A program made the translations under genes and the position numbers. The notes below the pieces were generated by a model. The model saw only the letters and a program-made list of their open reading frames with translations. It had not been told where the DNA came from and ran no database searches. Shown in pieces: positions 42,237 through 51,281 of a stretch of DNA of 64,000 nt (position 1 is the first letter of the stretch; each line of letters begins with the position of its first letter). Source of the DNA: Streptacidiphilus albus JL83 (GTDB lineage Bacteria; Actinomycetota; Actinomycetes; Streptomycetales; Streptomycetaceae); NCBI RefSeq assembly GCF_000744705.1, contig NZ_JQML01000001.1:9620017-9684016 (forward strand), written 5' to 3'.

Positions 42237-43436
42237 GTGACCACGACGGAGCCCACCGACACCCTCACCTTCCCCGCGCCGCGCGGCGGCTGCCCCTTCG
42301 CTCCGCCGCCGGCCTACACGGAGGCCCTGGAACAGCGCCCGGTCAGCCGGATCACGCTCTGGGACGGGTCGCCGGCCTGGCTCGTCACCCGGCACGAGGA
42401 CGTCCGCACCGTGATGGGCGACCGGCGGTTCAGCGCCGACGCCGCCAAGCCGGGCTTCCCCTTCTTCAGCGGCGGCCGCCGGGAGCTGGCCGTCCAGAAC
42501 CCGACCTTCATCCGGATGGACGACCCCGAACACGCCCGGCTGCGCCGGATGCTGACGGGGGACTTCATCATCAAGCGGGTGGAGGCGATGCGCCCGGAGA
42601 TCCAGGGCATCGTCGACGACTTCCTGGACACCATGACCGGGCACCACCCGCCCGCCGACCTGGTCGCCGAGTTCGCGCTGCCGGTGCCGTCGCTGGTGAT
42701 CTGCCTGCTGCTCGGCGTCCCCTACGCCGACCACGCGTTCTTCCAGGAGCGCAGCGCCCTGCTGCTGGACAACCGGGTCCCGGCCGCCGAGGTCACCCGG
42801 GCCCGCGACGAACTCGCCTCCTATCTCGTGGAGTTGGCGGCGCGCAAGGCCAAGGAGCCGGACGACCGGATCATCAGCCGGCTCGTCGACCGGGGCGACC
42901 TCAACCGCGCCGAGATCGCCGGCATGAGCCTGTTGCTGCTGGTCGCCGGACACGAGACCACCGCCAACATGACCGCCCTGTCGACCCTGGCCCTGCTGCG
43001 CGACCCGGTCCAACTGGCCAGGCTCAGGGCCGAACCCGAGCTGGTCAAGGGCGCGGTGGAGGAGCTGCTGCGGTTCCTGAGCATCGTCCAGAGCGGCACC
43101 ACCCGGGTCGCGACCGAGCCGGTGCAGCTCGGGGACCGGCTCGTCGGGGCCGGGGAGGGCGTGGTCTGCATGCTCGCGACGGCCAACCGGGACAGCTCGG
43201 TGTTCCCGGACCCGGACCGGCTCGACCTGGGCCGCGACGCCCGGCGGCAGGTCGCCTTCGGCTTCGGCGTGCACCAGTGCCTGGGCCAGCCGCTGGCCCG
43301 GGTGGAGCTGCAGATCGCCCTGGAGACCCTGTTCCGGCGGCTGCCGGAGCTGCGGCTCGCGGTCCCGGTCGAGGAGATCCGCTTCCGGAACGACAGCGTG
43401 GTCTACGGCGTGGAGTCGCTGCCGGTCTCCTGGTGA
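42237..43436 (+). CDS. Cytochrome P450 (CYP105-like)
   Basis: The 399-residue monooxygenase has PAWLVTRHEDVRTVMGDRRFSAD, FIRMDDPEHARLRRMLTGDF, the I-helix LLLLVAGHETTANM (oxygen activation, acid-alcohol pair replaced by HETT), the ExxR of EELLRFLSIVQSG, and the heme loop FGFGVHQCLGQPLARVEL with thiolate Cys at about 348. These are soluble class I bacterial P450s. The CYP105 family is inferred by overall resemblance. AAGGAG lies seven bases before GTG 42237. With the ferredoxin it forms an electron pair, likely for xenobiotic or specialised-metabolite oxidation. Confidence 0.92.
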   Translation: MTTTEPTDTLTFPAPRGGCPFAPPPAYTEALEQRPVSRITLWDGSPAWLVTRHEDVRTVMGDRRFSADAAKPGFPFFSGGRRELAVQNPTFIRMDDPEHARLRRMLTGDFIIKRVEAMRPEIQGIVDDFLDTMTGHHPPADLVAEFALPVPSLVICLLLGVPYADHAFFQERSALLLDNRVPAAEVTRARDELASYLVELAARKAKEPDDRIISRLVDRGDLNRAEIAGMSLLLLVAGHETTANMTALSTLALLRDPVQLARLRAEPELVKGAVEELLRFLSIVQSGTTRVATEPVQLGDRLVGAGEGVVCMLATANRDSSVFPDPDRLDLGRDARRQVAFGFGVHQCLGQPLARVELQIALETLFRRLPELRLAVPVEEIRFRNDSVVYGVESLPVSW

Positions 43437-43504
43437 ACCCACGCGCCGCGGCCACCGCCCCGTCCCCTCGGCGGGGCGGGGGTCGCGACGGTACCGCCCC
43501 GTGC

Positions 43505-44524
43505 TCAGTCCCGCTGCACGATCATCTTTCCGGTGTTCCCGCCGCGCAGCATCGACAGGAAGGCGTCCACGATCCGGTCGAAGCCGGTCACCAGCGTCTC
43601 GTCGAGCGGGAGTCGGCCGCTGAGCAGGTGCGGGACCACGAACTCGGTCAGCTCCTGCTGCAGATCGCGGTAGTCGCGGACCAGGAAGCCCTCCATTCGG
43701 AGGCTCTTCTCCACGATGTCGGCGTAGTTGAACCGCACCGGCGGAGCGTCCGGGGTGTTGTACTGGCCGACGGTGCCGATCCGCACCACCCGGCCGCGCT
43801 CGCGCAGCGCGCCGATCGCCGCCGCCAGCTGCTCGCCGCCGACACTGTCGACGAAGACGTCGATGCCGGTCGGCGCGGCCTTCGCCAGCAGCTCGGCGGC
43901 CGGGCCCGCGTGGTAGTCGAAGGCCGCGTCGTAGCCGACCCGCTCGGTGAGGTGGGCGGCCTTCGCCGGGGAGCCCGCGCTGCCGACCAGCCGTCCGGCA
44001 CCCATCAGCCGGGCGAGCCGCCCGGTGGCGGTGCCGACGCCGCCCGCCGCCGCCGAGACGAAGAGGTCGTCCCCCTCGCGGAGCCGGGCGATCCGGCTGA
44101 GGCCGACATAGGCGGTGAGCCCGGTGCCGCCGAGGATGCCCAGGTACGCGGGGAGCGGCACGCCCGCGTCCTGCGGCAGGACCCTGGCCTCGTCCGGGCG
44201 GACCACCGAGTGGGTGCGCCAGCCGTGCCGGTGGAAGACCAGCTCGCCCTCGGCGAGCGCCGGATCGCGGGAGTCGGTCACCCGGCCGAGGGTGCGGCCC
44301 TCCAACGGCGAGTCGAGCGCGAAGTCGCCGTCCATCATCTCCCGGTGGTAGGGGTCGACCGACCAGTAGAGGTTCTCCACCAGAGCGGTGTCGGGTGCGG
44401 GTTCCGGGACCGGCGACTCGGCGAAGCGGAAGTGCTCGGGGGTGGGGAAGCCGGAGGGACGGGCGATCTGGTGGACGGTGAGCGCGGTGGCGCCGCTGCT
44501 GCTGCGGTTCATGGTCGGCTGCAT
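43505..44524 (-). CDS. MDR-superfamily NADP-dependent oxidoreductase (PTGR/LTB4DH-like)
   Basis: The 339-residue protein has the Rossmann motif of medium-chain dehydrogenases lacking zinc: GILGGTGLTAYVGLSRIARLREGDDLFVSAAAGGVGT, VGSAGSPAKAAHL, FDYHAGPAAELL and VFVDSVGGEQLAAAI, as in leukotriene-B4/alkenal reductase-type enzymes (WSVDPYHREMMDG is the family's YxSVDPY). It reduces alpha,beta-unsaturated carbonyls with NADPH. It is divergent from a LysR-type regulator with a long inverted repeat in between. ATG 44524 or 44512 are possible starts. Confidence 0.88.
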   Translation of the reverse strand: MQPTMNRSSSGATALTVHQIARPSGFPTPEHFRFAESPVPEPAPDTALVENLYWSVDPYHREMMDGDFALDSPLEGRTLGRVTDSRDPALAEGELVFHRHGWRTHSVVRPDEARVLPQDAGVPLPAYLGILGGTGLTAYVGLSRIARLREGDDLFVSAAAGGVGTATGRLARLMGAGRLVGSAGSPAKAAHLTERVGYDAAFDYHAGPAAELLAKAAPTGIDVFVDSVGGEQLAAAIGALRERGRVVRIGTVGQYNTPDAPPVRFNYADIVEKSLRMEGFLVRDYRDLQQELTEFVVPHLLSGRLPLDETLVTGFDRIVDAFLSMLRGGNTGKMIVQRD

Positions 44525-44568
44525 GGGACCAGACCGTAGGCAGGAATGCGGCGTCCGGGCAGTGGGTT

Positions 44569-44599
44569 GGCCTCATGGAACCGCCGCATCCATGAGGCC
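44569..44599. promoter_or_regulatory. LysR-type operator in the divergent promoter region
   Basis: GGCCTCATGG (44569-44578) and CCATGAGGCC (44590-44599) are perfect ten-base inverted arms with an 11-base spacer, containing the T-N11-A core of LysR-type regulator sites. It is located between the divergent MDR oxidoreductase and lysR-type genes, 27 bases before the regulator's GTG. Confidence 0.75.
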
Positions 44600-44626
44600 C
44601 GCTCATACCTGCAGACAGGAGCACCC

Positions 44627-45559
44627 GTGACCACGACCGTGCCGGCGCCCGCGCCCTCCGGCGACCTCTCGCCGCAGGAGCTGCGGACCCTGGTCGCCGT
44701 CGCCGCCGAGGGCGGCTTCTCGGCCGCCGCCGCCGTCCTCGGCACGACCCAGTCCGCCGTCTCGCACGCGGTCCGCGGCATCGAACGCAAGGTGGGCGTC
44801 GTGCTCTTCGAGCGCGGCCGGTACGGAGCACGGCCGACGGCGGCCGGGACCAGGGCGGCGGCGCACGCCCGGCGGGTGCTGCGGATGCTGGACGCGCTCG
44901 CCGCCGAGGCCCGAGGCGCCGGCGTGGCCGCCGACGGCGGCGACACCGTCGCCGGGCCGCTGCGCATCGCCGCCTTCCGCAGCGCGGCGCTGCACCTGCT
45001 GCCGCTCGCACTGGAGCGGCTGGCCGCCCGGCACCCGGAAATCGAGGCGACGGTCAGGGTGGTCCGCGAGATCGGCCCCGGCACGGCGGGCGAGGTGGCC
45101 GAGGGACGCGCGGACATCGGGATCGCGACCATCGGCACCAGTTCGCCGGTGCCACCGGGGCTGGTCGGCGACCTGCTGCTGGAGGAGGACTACGCCCTGG
45201 TGCACCCGGTCGGCCACCCGGACCCGCGCTCGCTGCCGCTGGTCGACTGGACCGAGAACTGCTCCTCCTACACCCGGAGTTGGTGGGACCAGCAGGAGTG
45301 GATCCCGTGCGCCACGGTCCGGGCCGAGGACGACGGCGCCGTCCTGTCGATCGTGGCCGGCGGACGCGGCATGGCTATCATGCCCGCGCTGTCGCTGACC
45401 GGAGCGCCGACCACGGTGGCCACCACCGACCTCGGCCCCGAACGGCCCACCCGGGCCGTCGGCTACGTCACCACCCCCGAGCTGGCGACCACGGTCGCGG
45501 TCCGCGCGCTGATCCGCGAGCTGCGGGCGCTGCGCCCGGTGGCGCTCCGCGCCCGCTGA
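44627..45559 (+). CDS. LysR-family transcriptional regulator
   Basis: The 310-residue protein has a LysR helix-turn-helix (LSPQELRTLVAVAAEGGFSAAAAVLG, TTQSAVSHAVRGIERKVGVVLFERG), then the substrate-binding domain (GPLRIAAFRSAALHLLPLALERLAARHPEIEATV, ADIGIATIG, LSIVAGGRGMAIMPALSL). CAGGAG precedes GTG 44627. It is divergent from the MDR oxidoreductase, and the inverted repeat between them is its likely operator; it probably activates that gene. Confidence 0.9.
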   Translation: MTTTVPAPAPSGDLSPQELRTLVAVAAEGGFSAAAAVLGTTQSAVSHAVRGIERKVGVVLFERGRYGARPTAAGTRAAAHARRVLRMLDALAAEARGAGVAADGGDTVAGPLRIAAFRSAALHLLPLALERLAARHPEIEATVRVVREIGPGTAGEVAEGRADIGIATIGTSSPVPPGLVGDLLLEEDYALVHPVGHPDPRSLPLVDWTENCSSYTRSWWDQQEWIPCATVRAEDDGAVLSIVAGGRGMAIMPALSLTGAPTTVATTDLGPERPTRAVGYVTTPELATTVAVRALIRELRALRPVALRAR

Positions 45560-45673
45560 GCAGCGGCCGAGGGCCGGAAGGATGACCGGCACCCGGCCGG
45601 TGGAGACCGGCTGGGTGGTTCGGGCCGGCCCCGACGGCACGTCACCGGGCCCGCGCCTCCCGAGGCCGAATCG

Positions 45674-46531
45674 CTACTCGGCAGGCTCGGCGATCAGCGC
45701 GGTGGCGACATGCCGGAAACCGAGCCGGGCATAGATCCGGGCGACGTCATCGTCGTCTGCCGACAGGAAGACGGTCTCCACGCCTCGCGACCGGGCGTCG
45801 GCCACCAGCGCCGCGGTGACCGCGAGCCCAAGGCCACGACGGCGTGCGGCGGGCAGCGTCCCGACCCCGACGATCTCGCTGACCGCTCCGACCGGCTGGT
45901 GCCGACCCGCGCACAGCGCCGTCCCGGCGTCCACCGCTGCGGCAACCGCAGTCAGACCCGCCCCGATCCGCGCCACCACACGCTCCACCGACCCGTCGCC
46001 CGCTCGGGCACGCACAGCTTCAGCCAGTTCGGCGACGCCCGCCAGGCCGACGCCGGTTCCGGGCTCCGCGAAGGCAAGCCGCGGCACGGCCAGTGCGCTC
46101 GCCAGCGCCGGATCGTCCGGCCCGGTGATCCGCACCGACGCCCCGACGGACAACTCGTCCGCCGTGGGCACCGGCACGCCCGGGTCGAGCACCATCAAGG
46201 GGTGTTCGTGAACCACGAGCCCCGAGTCCTCGATCGCGGCCCGAAGCGTGGGCGCAGTCTCGGCGATCCACTCGAAACTCTCCGGGAGCCCGAGCTCACG
46301 CTGCCGGACGCGGACGCCGGCCACATCGGCGGCACTCACCGCACCGGACCATCCCCGAGCCGGACGTGCGTAGAACGGCCACCCCTGGCCTTCCCGCACG
46401 AACAGAGTCAACGGCCCGAAGTCCTCGGCCCGGGCACCCTGGCGCGGCACTGCGTCGTAGTACTGATCAAGTCGGTCCAGCAGTACCCGTTCGGGACGGT
46501 CATCAAGATCCACAGAAGTCACGCGGGGCAT
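45674..46531 (-). CDS. GNAT-family N-acetyltransferase (two-domain)
   Basis: A 285-residue protein whose C-terminal GNAT domain shows SEIVGVGTLPAARRRGLGLAVTAALVADARSRGVETVFLSADDDDVARIYARLGFRHV. The acetyl-CoA loop is R-R-R-G-L-G. The N-terminal 150 residues (LDQYYDAVPRQGARAEDFGPLTLFVREGQGWPFYARP) are a degenerate second domain as in many streptomycete double-GNAT proteins. Substrate unknown. Confidence 0.85.
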   Translation of the reverse strand: MPRVTSVDLDDRPERVLLDRLDQYYDAVPRQGARAEDFGPLTLFVREGQGWPFYARPARGWSGAVSAADVAGVRVRQRELGLPESFEWIAETAPTLRAAIEDSGLVVHEHPLMVLDPGVPVPTADELSVGASVRITGPDDPALASALAVPRLAFAEPGTGVGLAGVAELAEAVRARAGDGSVERVVARIGAGLTAVAAAVDAGTALCAGRHQPVGAVSEIVGVGTLPAARRRGLGLAVTAALVADARSRGVETVFLSADDDDVARIYARLGFRHVATALIAEPAE

Positions 46532-46745
46532 CCAAGCACCAGGACGCCGACCGGCGCCACCGCATTACGAGCAGCCCGCCCACCGCAGCGCCATCCCCCT
46601 GGAACCGGTCGCGGTCGCGATGGCCGTTCGCTGCCACGAGTCCACCGGATTCCCGGCGCACCAGCCTGCCGTCGTCCGGACGCCGGAGCGGACTGGTATA
46701 TACCTGACTGAGGATCAGCTCACCCGAGGCTACGGAGGTCACGAC

Positions 46746-47801
46746 ATGGTGAAACGCCTCGGACTGGTCGTCCACGAGGGCCGCCCGGCGGCCCGCGCGG
46801 CCGCCGACGCGGTCCGCGCCTGGTGCGTCGCCCAGGGCGTGGCCTGCGCCGACATCGACGTCTGGCGCGAGGACCGGCCCCGGCGCAGCGGACAGGAGGA
46901 GGCCGCCGCGGCCGGCCACCCCGATCTGATCGTCACCCTGGGCGGCGACGGTACGTTCCTGCGCGGCGCGCGGATCGCGGCGAAGGACGGCGTGCAGGTC
47001 CTCGGAGTCGACCTCGGCAGGGTCGGGTTCCTCACCGAGGTCCCGGTCGACCAGGTCATCCAGGCGCTGGACGCGGTGCTGCTGGGGCAGGCCCGGATCG
47101 AGGAGCGGATGACGCTCACCCTGCGGACCTCCCGTCCGCTGGAGATCCCCGAGGGCATGGAGGCGCTGCTGCGCGCCGGGCGTGGGCCCACCCTGCCGCC
47201 GCCGGCGCCGGCCGAGGAGGAGCAGGGCGACGGCTGGGGCGTCGCGCTGGACGTCACCGCGCTGAACGACGTCGTCCTGGAGAAGCTGGCCCGGGACCGG
47301 CAGATCAGTCTGGCCGTCTACCTTTCCGGCCGCCACCTGGTCTCGTACTCCGCCGACGCGGTCATCGTGGCCACCCCGACCGGCTCCACCGCCTACAGCT
47401 TCGCGGCCGGCGGCCCGGTCCTCTCGCCCCGACTGAACGCCCTGGTCCTCACCCCGGTGGCACCGCACATGGCCTTCGACCGGACGGTCGTGGCCGCCGC
47501 CGACGAACCGGTCGCGGCCCGGATCCTGCCGCACTCCGGGCCGGTCGCGGTGAGCATCGACGGGGAGTTGCGCGGGGTGCTGCAGCCGGGGGACTGGGTC
47601 GGCGTCTACCAGGCACGGACCCGGCTGCGGATGGTCCGGCTCGGCCCCACCGACTTCTACCGCAGGGTGCGCGAGCGCTTCCGGCTCACCGACGCCCCCG
47701 CGACCGCCGTCGACGGCGAGGCGCCGCCGCTGTTCCCCCCGCCCACCTCCGACCTGCCCGAGGACATGGCCGGGCTGCAACTGCCGCCCTACCAGCCCTG
47801 A
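46746..47801 (+). CDS. nadK: NAD kinase
   Basis: NAD kinase makes NADP. The 351-residue protein has GGDGTFLRGARIA (GGDGT at 66-70), GVDLGRVGFLTE, ALNDVVLEKL (NE/D-type motif), ATPTGSTAYSFAAGGPVL and LTPVAPHM. An extra acidic segment of about 20 residues (PAPAEEEQGDG) sits near 155 in the beta-strand region, and the C-terminus is extended (FPPPTSDLPEDMAGLQ). Upstream, GGTATATACC (46695-46704) is a lone AT-rich palindrome that may be the -10. CGGAGG precedes the ATG. Streptomycetes usually also have a nadK near recN, so this may be a second paralogue. Confidence 0.9.
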   Translation: MVKRLGLVVHEGRPAARAAADAVRAWCVAQGVACADIDVWREDRPRRSGQEEAAAAGHPDLIVTLGGDGTFLRGARIAAKDGVQVLGVDLGRVGFLTEVPVDQVIQALDAVLLGQARIEERMTLTLRTSRPLEIPEGMEALLRAGRGPTLPPPAPAEEEQGDGWGVALDVTALNDVVLEKLARDRQISLAVYLSGRHLVSYSADAVIVATPTGSTAYSFAAGGPVLSPRLNALVLTPVAPHMAFDRTVVAAADEPVAARILPHSGPVAVSIDGELRGVLQPGDWVGVYQARTRLRMVRLGPTDFYRRVRERFRLTDAPATAVDGEAPPLFPPPTSDLPEDMAGLQLPPYQP

Positions 47802-47894
47802 ACCGCGACATCGGGACGGAGCAGCGCGCCGCCGGCGCCGCCGAGCAGCGCGCCGCCGCTCTCCGGGCCGGCTGGGCGCGGGAGGCCGGGACGG

Positions 47895-48686
47895 CTACCG
47901 GGCGGGCGCCGCCGCCGAGGCCCGCAGCCGCTCCGCCACCACGGCGGCCACCGTGGCGAGTTGCGGGACCAGGTAGAAGTGGTCGCCCGGCAGGACGTCG
48001 TGGCGGAAGGAGCCGGAGGCGGCCTCGGCCCAGTGGGCCGCCTCCGCCGGGTCGACCGCGCGGTCCTCCGCGCCGGTGAGGACGGTGAGGTCCACCCGCA
48101 GCGGCGGCGTGACCGGGGTCGGACGGTGGGTCTCGGACATCCGGTAGTCGCTGCGGATGATGGGGAGGAACAGCTCGCGCAGCTCCGGGTCGTCCAGCAC
48201 CTGGCCGTTGACCCCGCCGTTGCTGCGCAGCACCTCGCAGAACTCCTCGTCCGGGAGCTGGTGCACCATCCGGCCGCGCGGCCGGTGCGGCGCCTGGCGG
48301 GCGGAGGCGAACAGGTGCACCGGGCGGATGCGCGGACGCACCGGTGCCTGCTCGGACTCCAGCACCCGGAGCATTTCGTAGCCGATGCCGGCGCCCATGC
48401 TGTGGCCGAACACGCCGGTCGGCCGGTCCAGCAGCGGTGCGGAGACGGTGGCCAACTCCCGGGCGAGCGCGCCCAGGTCGTCCGGCAGCGGTTCACCGGT
48501 CCGGCGCTCGCGGCCGGGGTACTGCACCGCCCAGGCCTCGATGTCCGGCGGCAGCGCGGCGGGCCAGTCGCGGAACAGCGACGAGGAACCGCCCGCGTGC
48601 GGCAGCAGGATCAGCCGCAGCGGGGCCGTTGGGCGGGGCTCCAGGCAGCGGAGCCAGGGGACCTGGGGGGACGGGATGGTGGTCAT
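47895..48686 (-). CDS. Type II thioesterase
   Basis: The 263-residue alpha/beta hydrolase has LILLPHAGGSSSLFRDW, AVQYPGRERRTGEP, GVFGHSMGAGIGYE with Ser96, HLFASARQAPH, and GDHFYLV containing the catalytic His near 236, the ordered signature of external thioesterases (TEII) that remove faulty acyl groups from polyketide or non-ribosomal peptide synthase carriers. No synthase gene is in this window, so it is an orphan here or the edge of another locus' function. Confidence 0.9.
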   Translation of the reverse strand: MTTIPSPQVPWLRCLEPRPTAPLRLILLPHAGGSSSLFRDWPAALPPDIEAWAVQYPGRERRTGEPLPDDLGALARELATVSAPLLDRPTGVFGHSMGAGIGYEMLRVLESEQAPVRPRIRPVHLFASARQAPHRPRGRMVHQLPDEEFCEVLRSNGGVNGQVLDDPELRELFLPIIRSDYRMSETHRPTPVTPPLRVDLTVLTGAEDRAVDPAEAAHWAEAASGSFRHDVLPGDHFYLVPQLATVAAVVAERLRASAAAPAR

Positions 48687-48752
48687 CCGGGCCCATGCTA
48701 CAGAGCCGGGCGCCCCGGTCGGCGGGGGAGCGGCGCCCTCGCCGGGGCGGCC

Positions 48753-50984
48753 TCACCCCTGGACCGACGGCCTGACGGTCTGTCGGTCCAGCGGGACCGG
48801 GGCGGGGGCGTGTCCGAAGGTTGCCCCGGCGCCGTCGCCGTAGCTGAGCCACGCGCCCAGCGGCGGCTGCCGACCGATGCCCGGCAGGCGGAAGTCGCAC
48901 ACCCCGGAGGGGAAGACCGAACGCAGCTCGGCCCGCTGCCCGGCGGAGAACGTCACCCGGTAGCCGGAGAAGTCGACCGGGCGCAGCCGGCACTTCAGCG
49001 TGTCCGCCGCGAGCGGGCCGCCGGCGACCTGGCGGGGGGTGGCGCCGACCGGGTAGAGCGCTGCGCACGGGCCCGTCGCCGGGTCGGTGACGGGGGCGGC
49101 GACGCGGTGCGAGGCGTCCAGGTAGCAGCCGTCGGCCAGGCCGGACGGCCGGTCCGCAGTGACCTTCTGCGCCCGGGTGCGGTGGGAGCCGTCGGCCTCG
49201 ACGGCCGCCAGCCACTGGTCCATGGCGTGCAGGGCGTACGCGCCGGCGGCGGCAGCCTGGTCGGGGACGGGCCGGTTCTCGATGACGACCTGGTCGGCGG
49301 AGCCGCCGTCGGCCTGTCGGAGGCGCGCCCGCATGGCGAAGGACCACTGGGTGGTGTGGATGTCGTTGAGGACCCCGGACCGGTCGAGGTCCTCGCGCTG
49401 GTCGATGACCGGGGTGTCGGCCAGGCCCAGGGAGCCGCTGGTGACCAGGTCGTCGCGGTAGGCGGCGTCGAGGGCCGCGGCGGAGGCGACGGAGCGCCGG
49501 GGCGTCGGCCGTCCCAGCGGGTCGAGGCCGCCGATGTCGTGGTTGAGGGCCAGGAACTGACGGACCGTGATCAGACCGCGGTTGAGCGCCTCCAGCCCGT
49601 ACTGGACGCCGGTGTTGTCCAGCGGGCTGTTGGCGAAGCCGGTGGCCGGATCGGTGCCCAGCTGGTTCGCCAGCTGCTGGGTGAGGCTGCACTTGAGGCC
49701 GCCCGGGGCGGTGACGGCGTTCCACTGGGCCGAGGCCGGGATCGCGCTGTCCGGTGCGATCAGCTGCCGGTTGCAGCTGCCGGTCGGGGTGAGCCGGTCG
49801 GAGAAGAAGGCGTCCCAGGACCGGCAGCTGTCCTCGTCGGTGAAGCCGGACACCGCCCGGCGCTGGGCGGCGCCGAACGAGGAGCCTTCCCCCGCCCGCG
49901 CGTAGAAGGCATCGAGCAACCGGCAGTCGGCGACCGTCGTCGCCACGCTGAGCGGGTCGGTGAACGAGATGCTCGGAACGATGCCGTCCAGGATCCCCGG
50001 ATAGGCGTCGGCGATGTCGTACTGCTGGATGGCGCCGCCGGAGCCGCCCCAGCCGATGGTGTGGCGCACCGGCCCGTAGACGTCGACGAAGTGCTCCTTG
50101 ACCATCATCGCCGCCTCCGCCGACAACGGGATGTCGCAGTTCTGGTCGAGCACGTTGAGGGTGGAGGAGGCGACGGCGAAGCCCTGCGAGAGCAGTTGGT
50201 CGTCGAGCACCCCGCCGGTGGTGTCGCCCTGGTGGTAGCCGCCGTTGCAGCCGCCGCCGAAGGTGTAGACGAGCTTGCCGTTCCAGCCGGCGTCCCGGCG
50301 GAACGGGGACGGATCGCCGCCGCCGTAGAGGACCGCGGTCTGGTACACGGCCCGGTCGACGGTTCCGGTCTCCAGCCGGACGACGTACGGGACCGGCCTG
50401 CCGTCGACGGAGGCCTCGGCCAGATCCGCGGGCCGGCTGCGCGGGTCGGCGAGGACCTTGAAGGTTCCGGCGGCGGTCCGGTACCGGTAGCCGACGGTGG
50501 TCGGCGCCGAGCAGTCGGGCTGCGCGGAGGGCGCGAGCCCGAAGGCCGGGGTCTCGCAGAAGTAGGGGTGTTGTTGCGGGCCGGAGAAGACGGGACCGCT
50601 GATCGGGTGGTCGGTGATCCGCAGCAGCGCGGTGCGGCCTCCGGCCCAGGCAGCCAGGGTGTTGATCCCCGGCCGCAGCCCGGTCACCAGGCCCAGCCAG
50701 CCGCCGTCGGGGCCGGGCCGGAAGGCTCCGCTGACGGTACGTCCGTTCAGCGTGATCCGGGGCCGGTCGCCGCTGCCGGACGGCGCCTCCACCCTGACCA
50801 GGGTCCGGCTGCCGCTGATGAGTTGCGGGTGCGGGTTGGCCACGGTGCTGATGACCGGGAGGGTCGAGCTGTCCGGGCGCAGCAGGGGACCGGCGGGGCC
50901 CGGGAGGCCGGCGGTCACGGCGGCCACGGCCCCCACGACCGCGCCCAGGGCGGCGAACAGGTGCGGACGGCGCGGTCGTCCCAA
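48753..50984 (-). CDS. DUF6351-family secreted alpha/beta-hydrolase-like protein
   Basis: The 743-residue precursor (from TTG 50984) starts LGRPRRPHLFAALGAVVGAV, a signal sequence. The rest matches the actinomycete DUF6351 family: PVYVISTVANPHPQLISG-like start (LPVISTVANPHPQLISGS), NGKLVYTFGGGCNGGYHQGDTT, ASSTLNVLDQNCDIPLSAEAAMMVKEHF, HTIGWGGSGGAIQQYDIADAYPG (a G-x-S-x-G nucleophile elbow) and DIHTTQWSFAMRARL (His). Likely an extracellular esterase-type enzyme; substrate unknown. AAGGGA lies seven bases before the TTG; ATG 51059 is an alternative that would add 25 charged residues before the signal. Confidence 0.8.
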   Translation of the reverse strand: MGRPRRPHLFAALGAVVGAVAAVTAGLPGPAGPLLRPDSSTLPVISTVANPHPQLISGSRTLVRVEAPSGSGDRPRITLNGRTVSGAFRPGPDGGWLGLVTGLRPGINTLAAWAGGRTALLRITDHPISGPVFSGPQQHPYFCETPAFGLAPSAQPDCSAPTTVGYRYRTAAGTFKVLADPRSRPADLAEASVDGRPVPYVVRLETGTVDRAVYQTAVLYGGGDPSPFRRDAGWNGKLVYTFGGGCNGGYHQGDTTGGVLDDQLLSQGFAVASSTLNVLDQNCDIPLSAEAAMMVKEHFVDVYGPVRHTIGWGGSGGAIQQYDIADAYPGILDGIVPSISFTDPLSVATTVADCRLLDAFYARAGEGSSFGAAQRRAVSGFTDEDSCRSWDAFFSDRLTPTGSCNRQLIAPDSAIPASAQWNAVTAPGGLKCSLTQQLANQLGTDPATGFANSPLDNTGVQYGLEALNRGLITVRQFLALNHDIGGLDPLGRPTPRRSVASAAALDAAYRDDLVTSGSLGLADTPVIDQREDLDRSGVLNDIHTTQWSFAMRARLRQADGGSADQVVIENRPVPDQAAAAGAYALHAMDQWLAAVEADGSHRTRAQKVTADRPSGLADGCYLDASHRVAAPVTDPATGPCAALYPVGATPRQVAGGPLAADTLKCRLRPVDFSGYRVTFSAGQRAELRSVFPSGVCDFRLPGIGRQPPLGAWLSYGDGAGATFGHAPAPVPLDRQTVRPSVQG

Positions 50985-51085
50985 GGCTGGATCCCTTCTG
51001 GCGGGCCGTTGAACCGGAGGGGATCGTTCCACCCGCTGCGACAGCGGAAACCTCGGCATCGACCTGCGGCCCAGCCGGACCCGCG

Positions 51086-51281
51086 GCCGTCCTGGCGCGG
51101 GGGCGACCGGTGCTCGGCGACCACGTCGTCGTCCGCCGCGCCGGCGAGGTGATCCCGCGGGTGGAGGGCGCGGTCACCACCCTCCGCACCGGCGCGGAGC
51201 AGCCCGTCGACCTCCCCGACGGTTGCCCGCGCTGCGGGTCCGACATCGACCGCAGCCAGGAGCGCCGGCGCTGCGCCGGCC
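51086..51281 (+). pseudogene. Fragment of an NAD-dependent DNA ligase gene (ligA)
   Basis: One frame reads LGDHVVVRRAGEVIPRVEG, TTLRTGAEQPVDLP, CPRCGSDIDRSQERRRC. This is the end of the OB fold and the zinc finger of LigA (compare the family's ..D.V...RAGDVIPR.....R....P...P..CP.CG). Only about 65 of some 670-700 residues remain, with no adenylation domain before it and unrelated sequence after. The fragment has no start codon context. A ligA gene was deleted here, or the piece was moved in by recombination. Confidence 0.75.

Noticed and set aside
47817-47870. Duplicated AGCAGCGCGCCGCCG after nadK
   Set aside because: Low-complexity GC repeat with no clear hairpin or coding role.
47961-51152. 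Very long open frame (1063 codons) on the plus strand
   Set aside because: It is antisense to the thioesterase and DUF6351 genes, made of Gly/Arg/Val/Pro repeats without any family pattern; GC-rich DNA gives such frames by chance. Only its last part overlaps the real ligA fragment region, in another frame.
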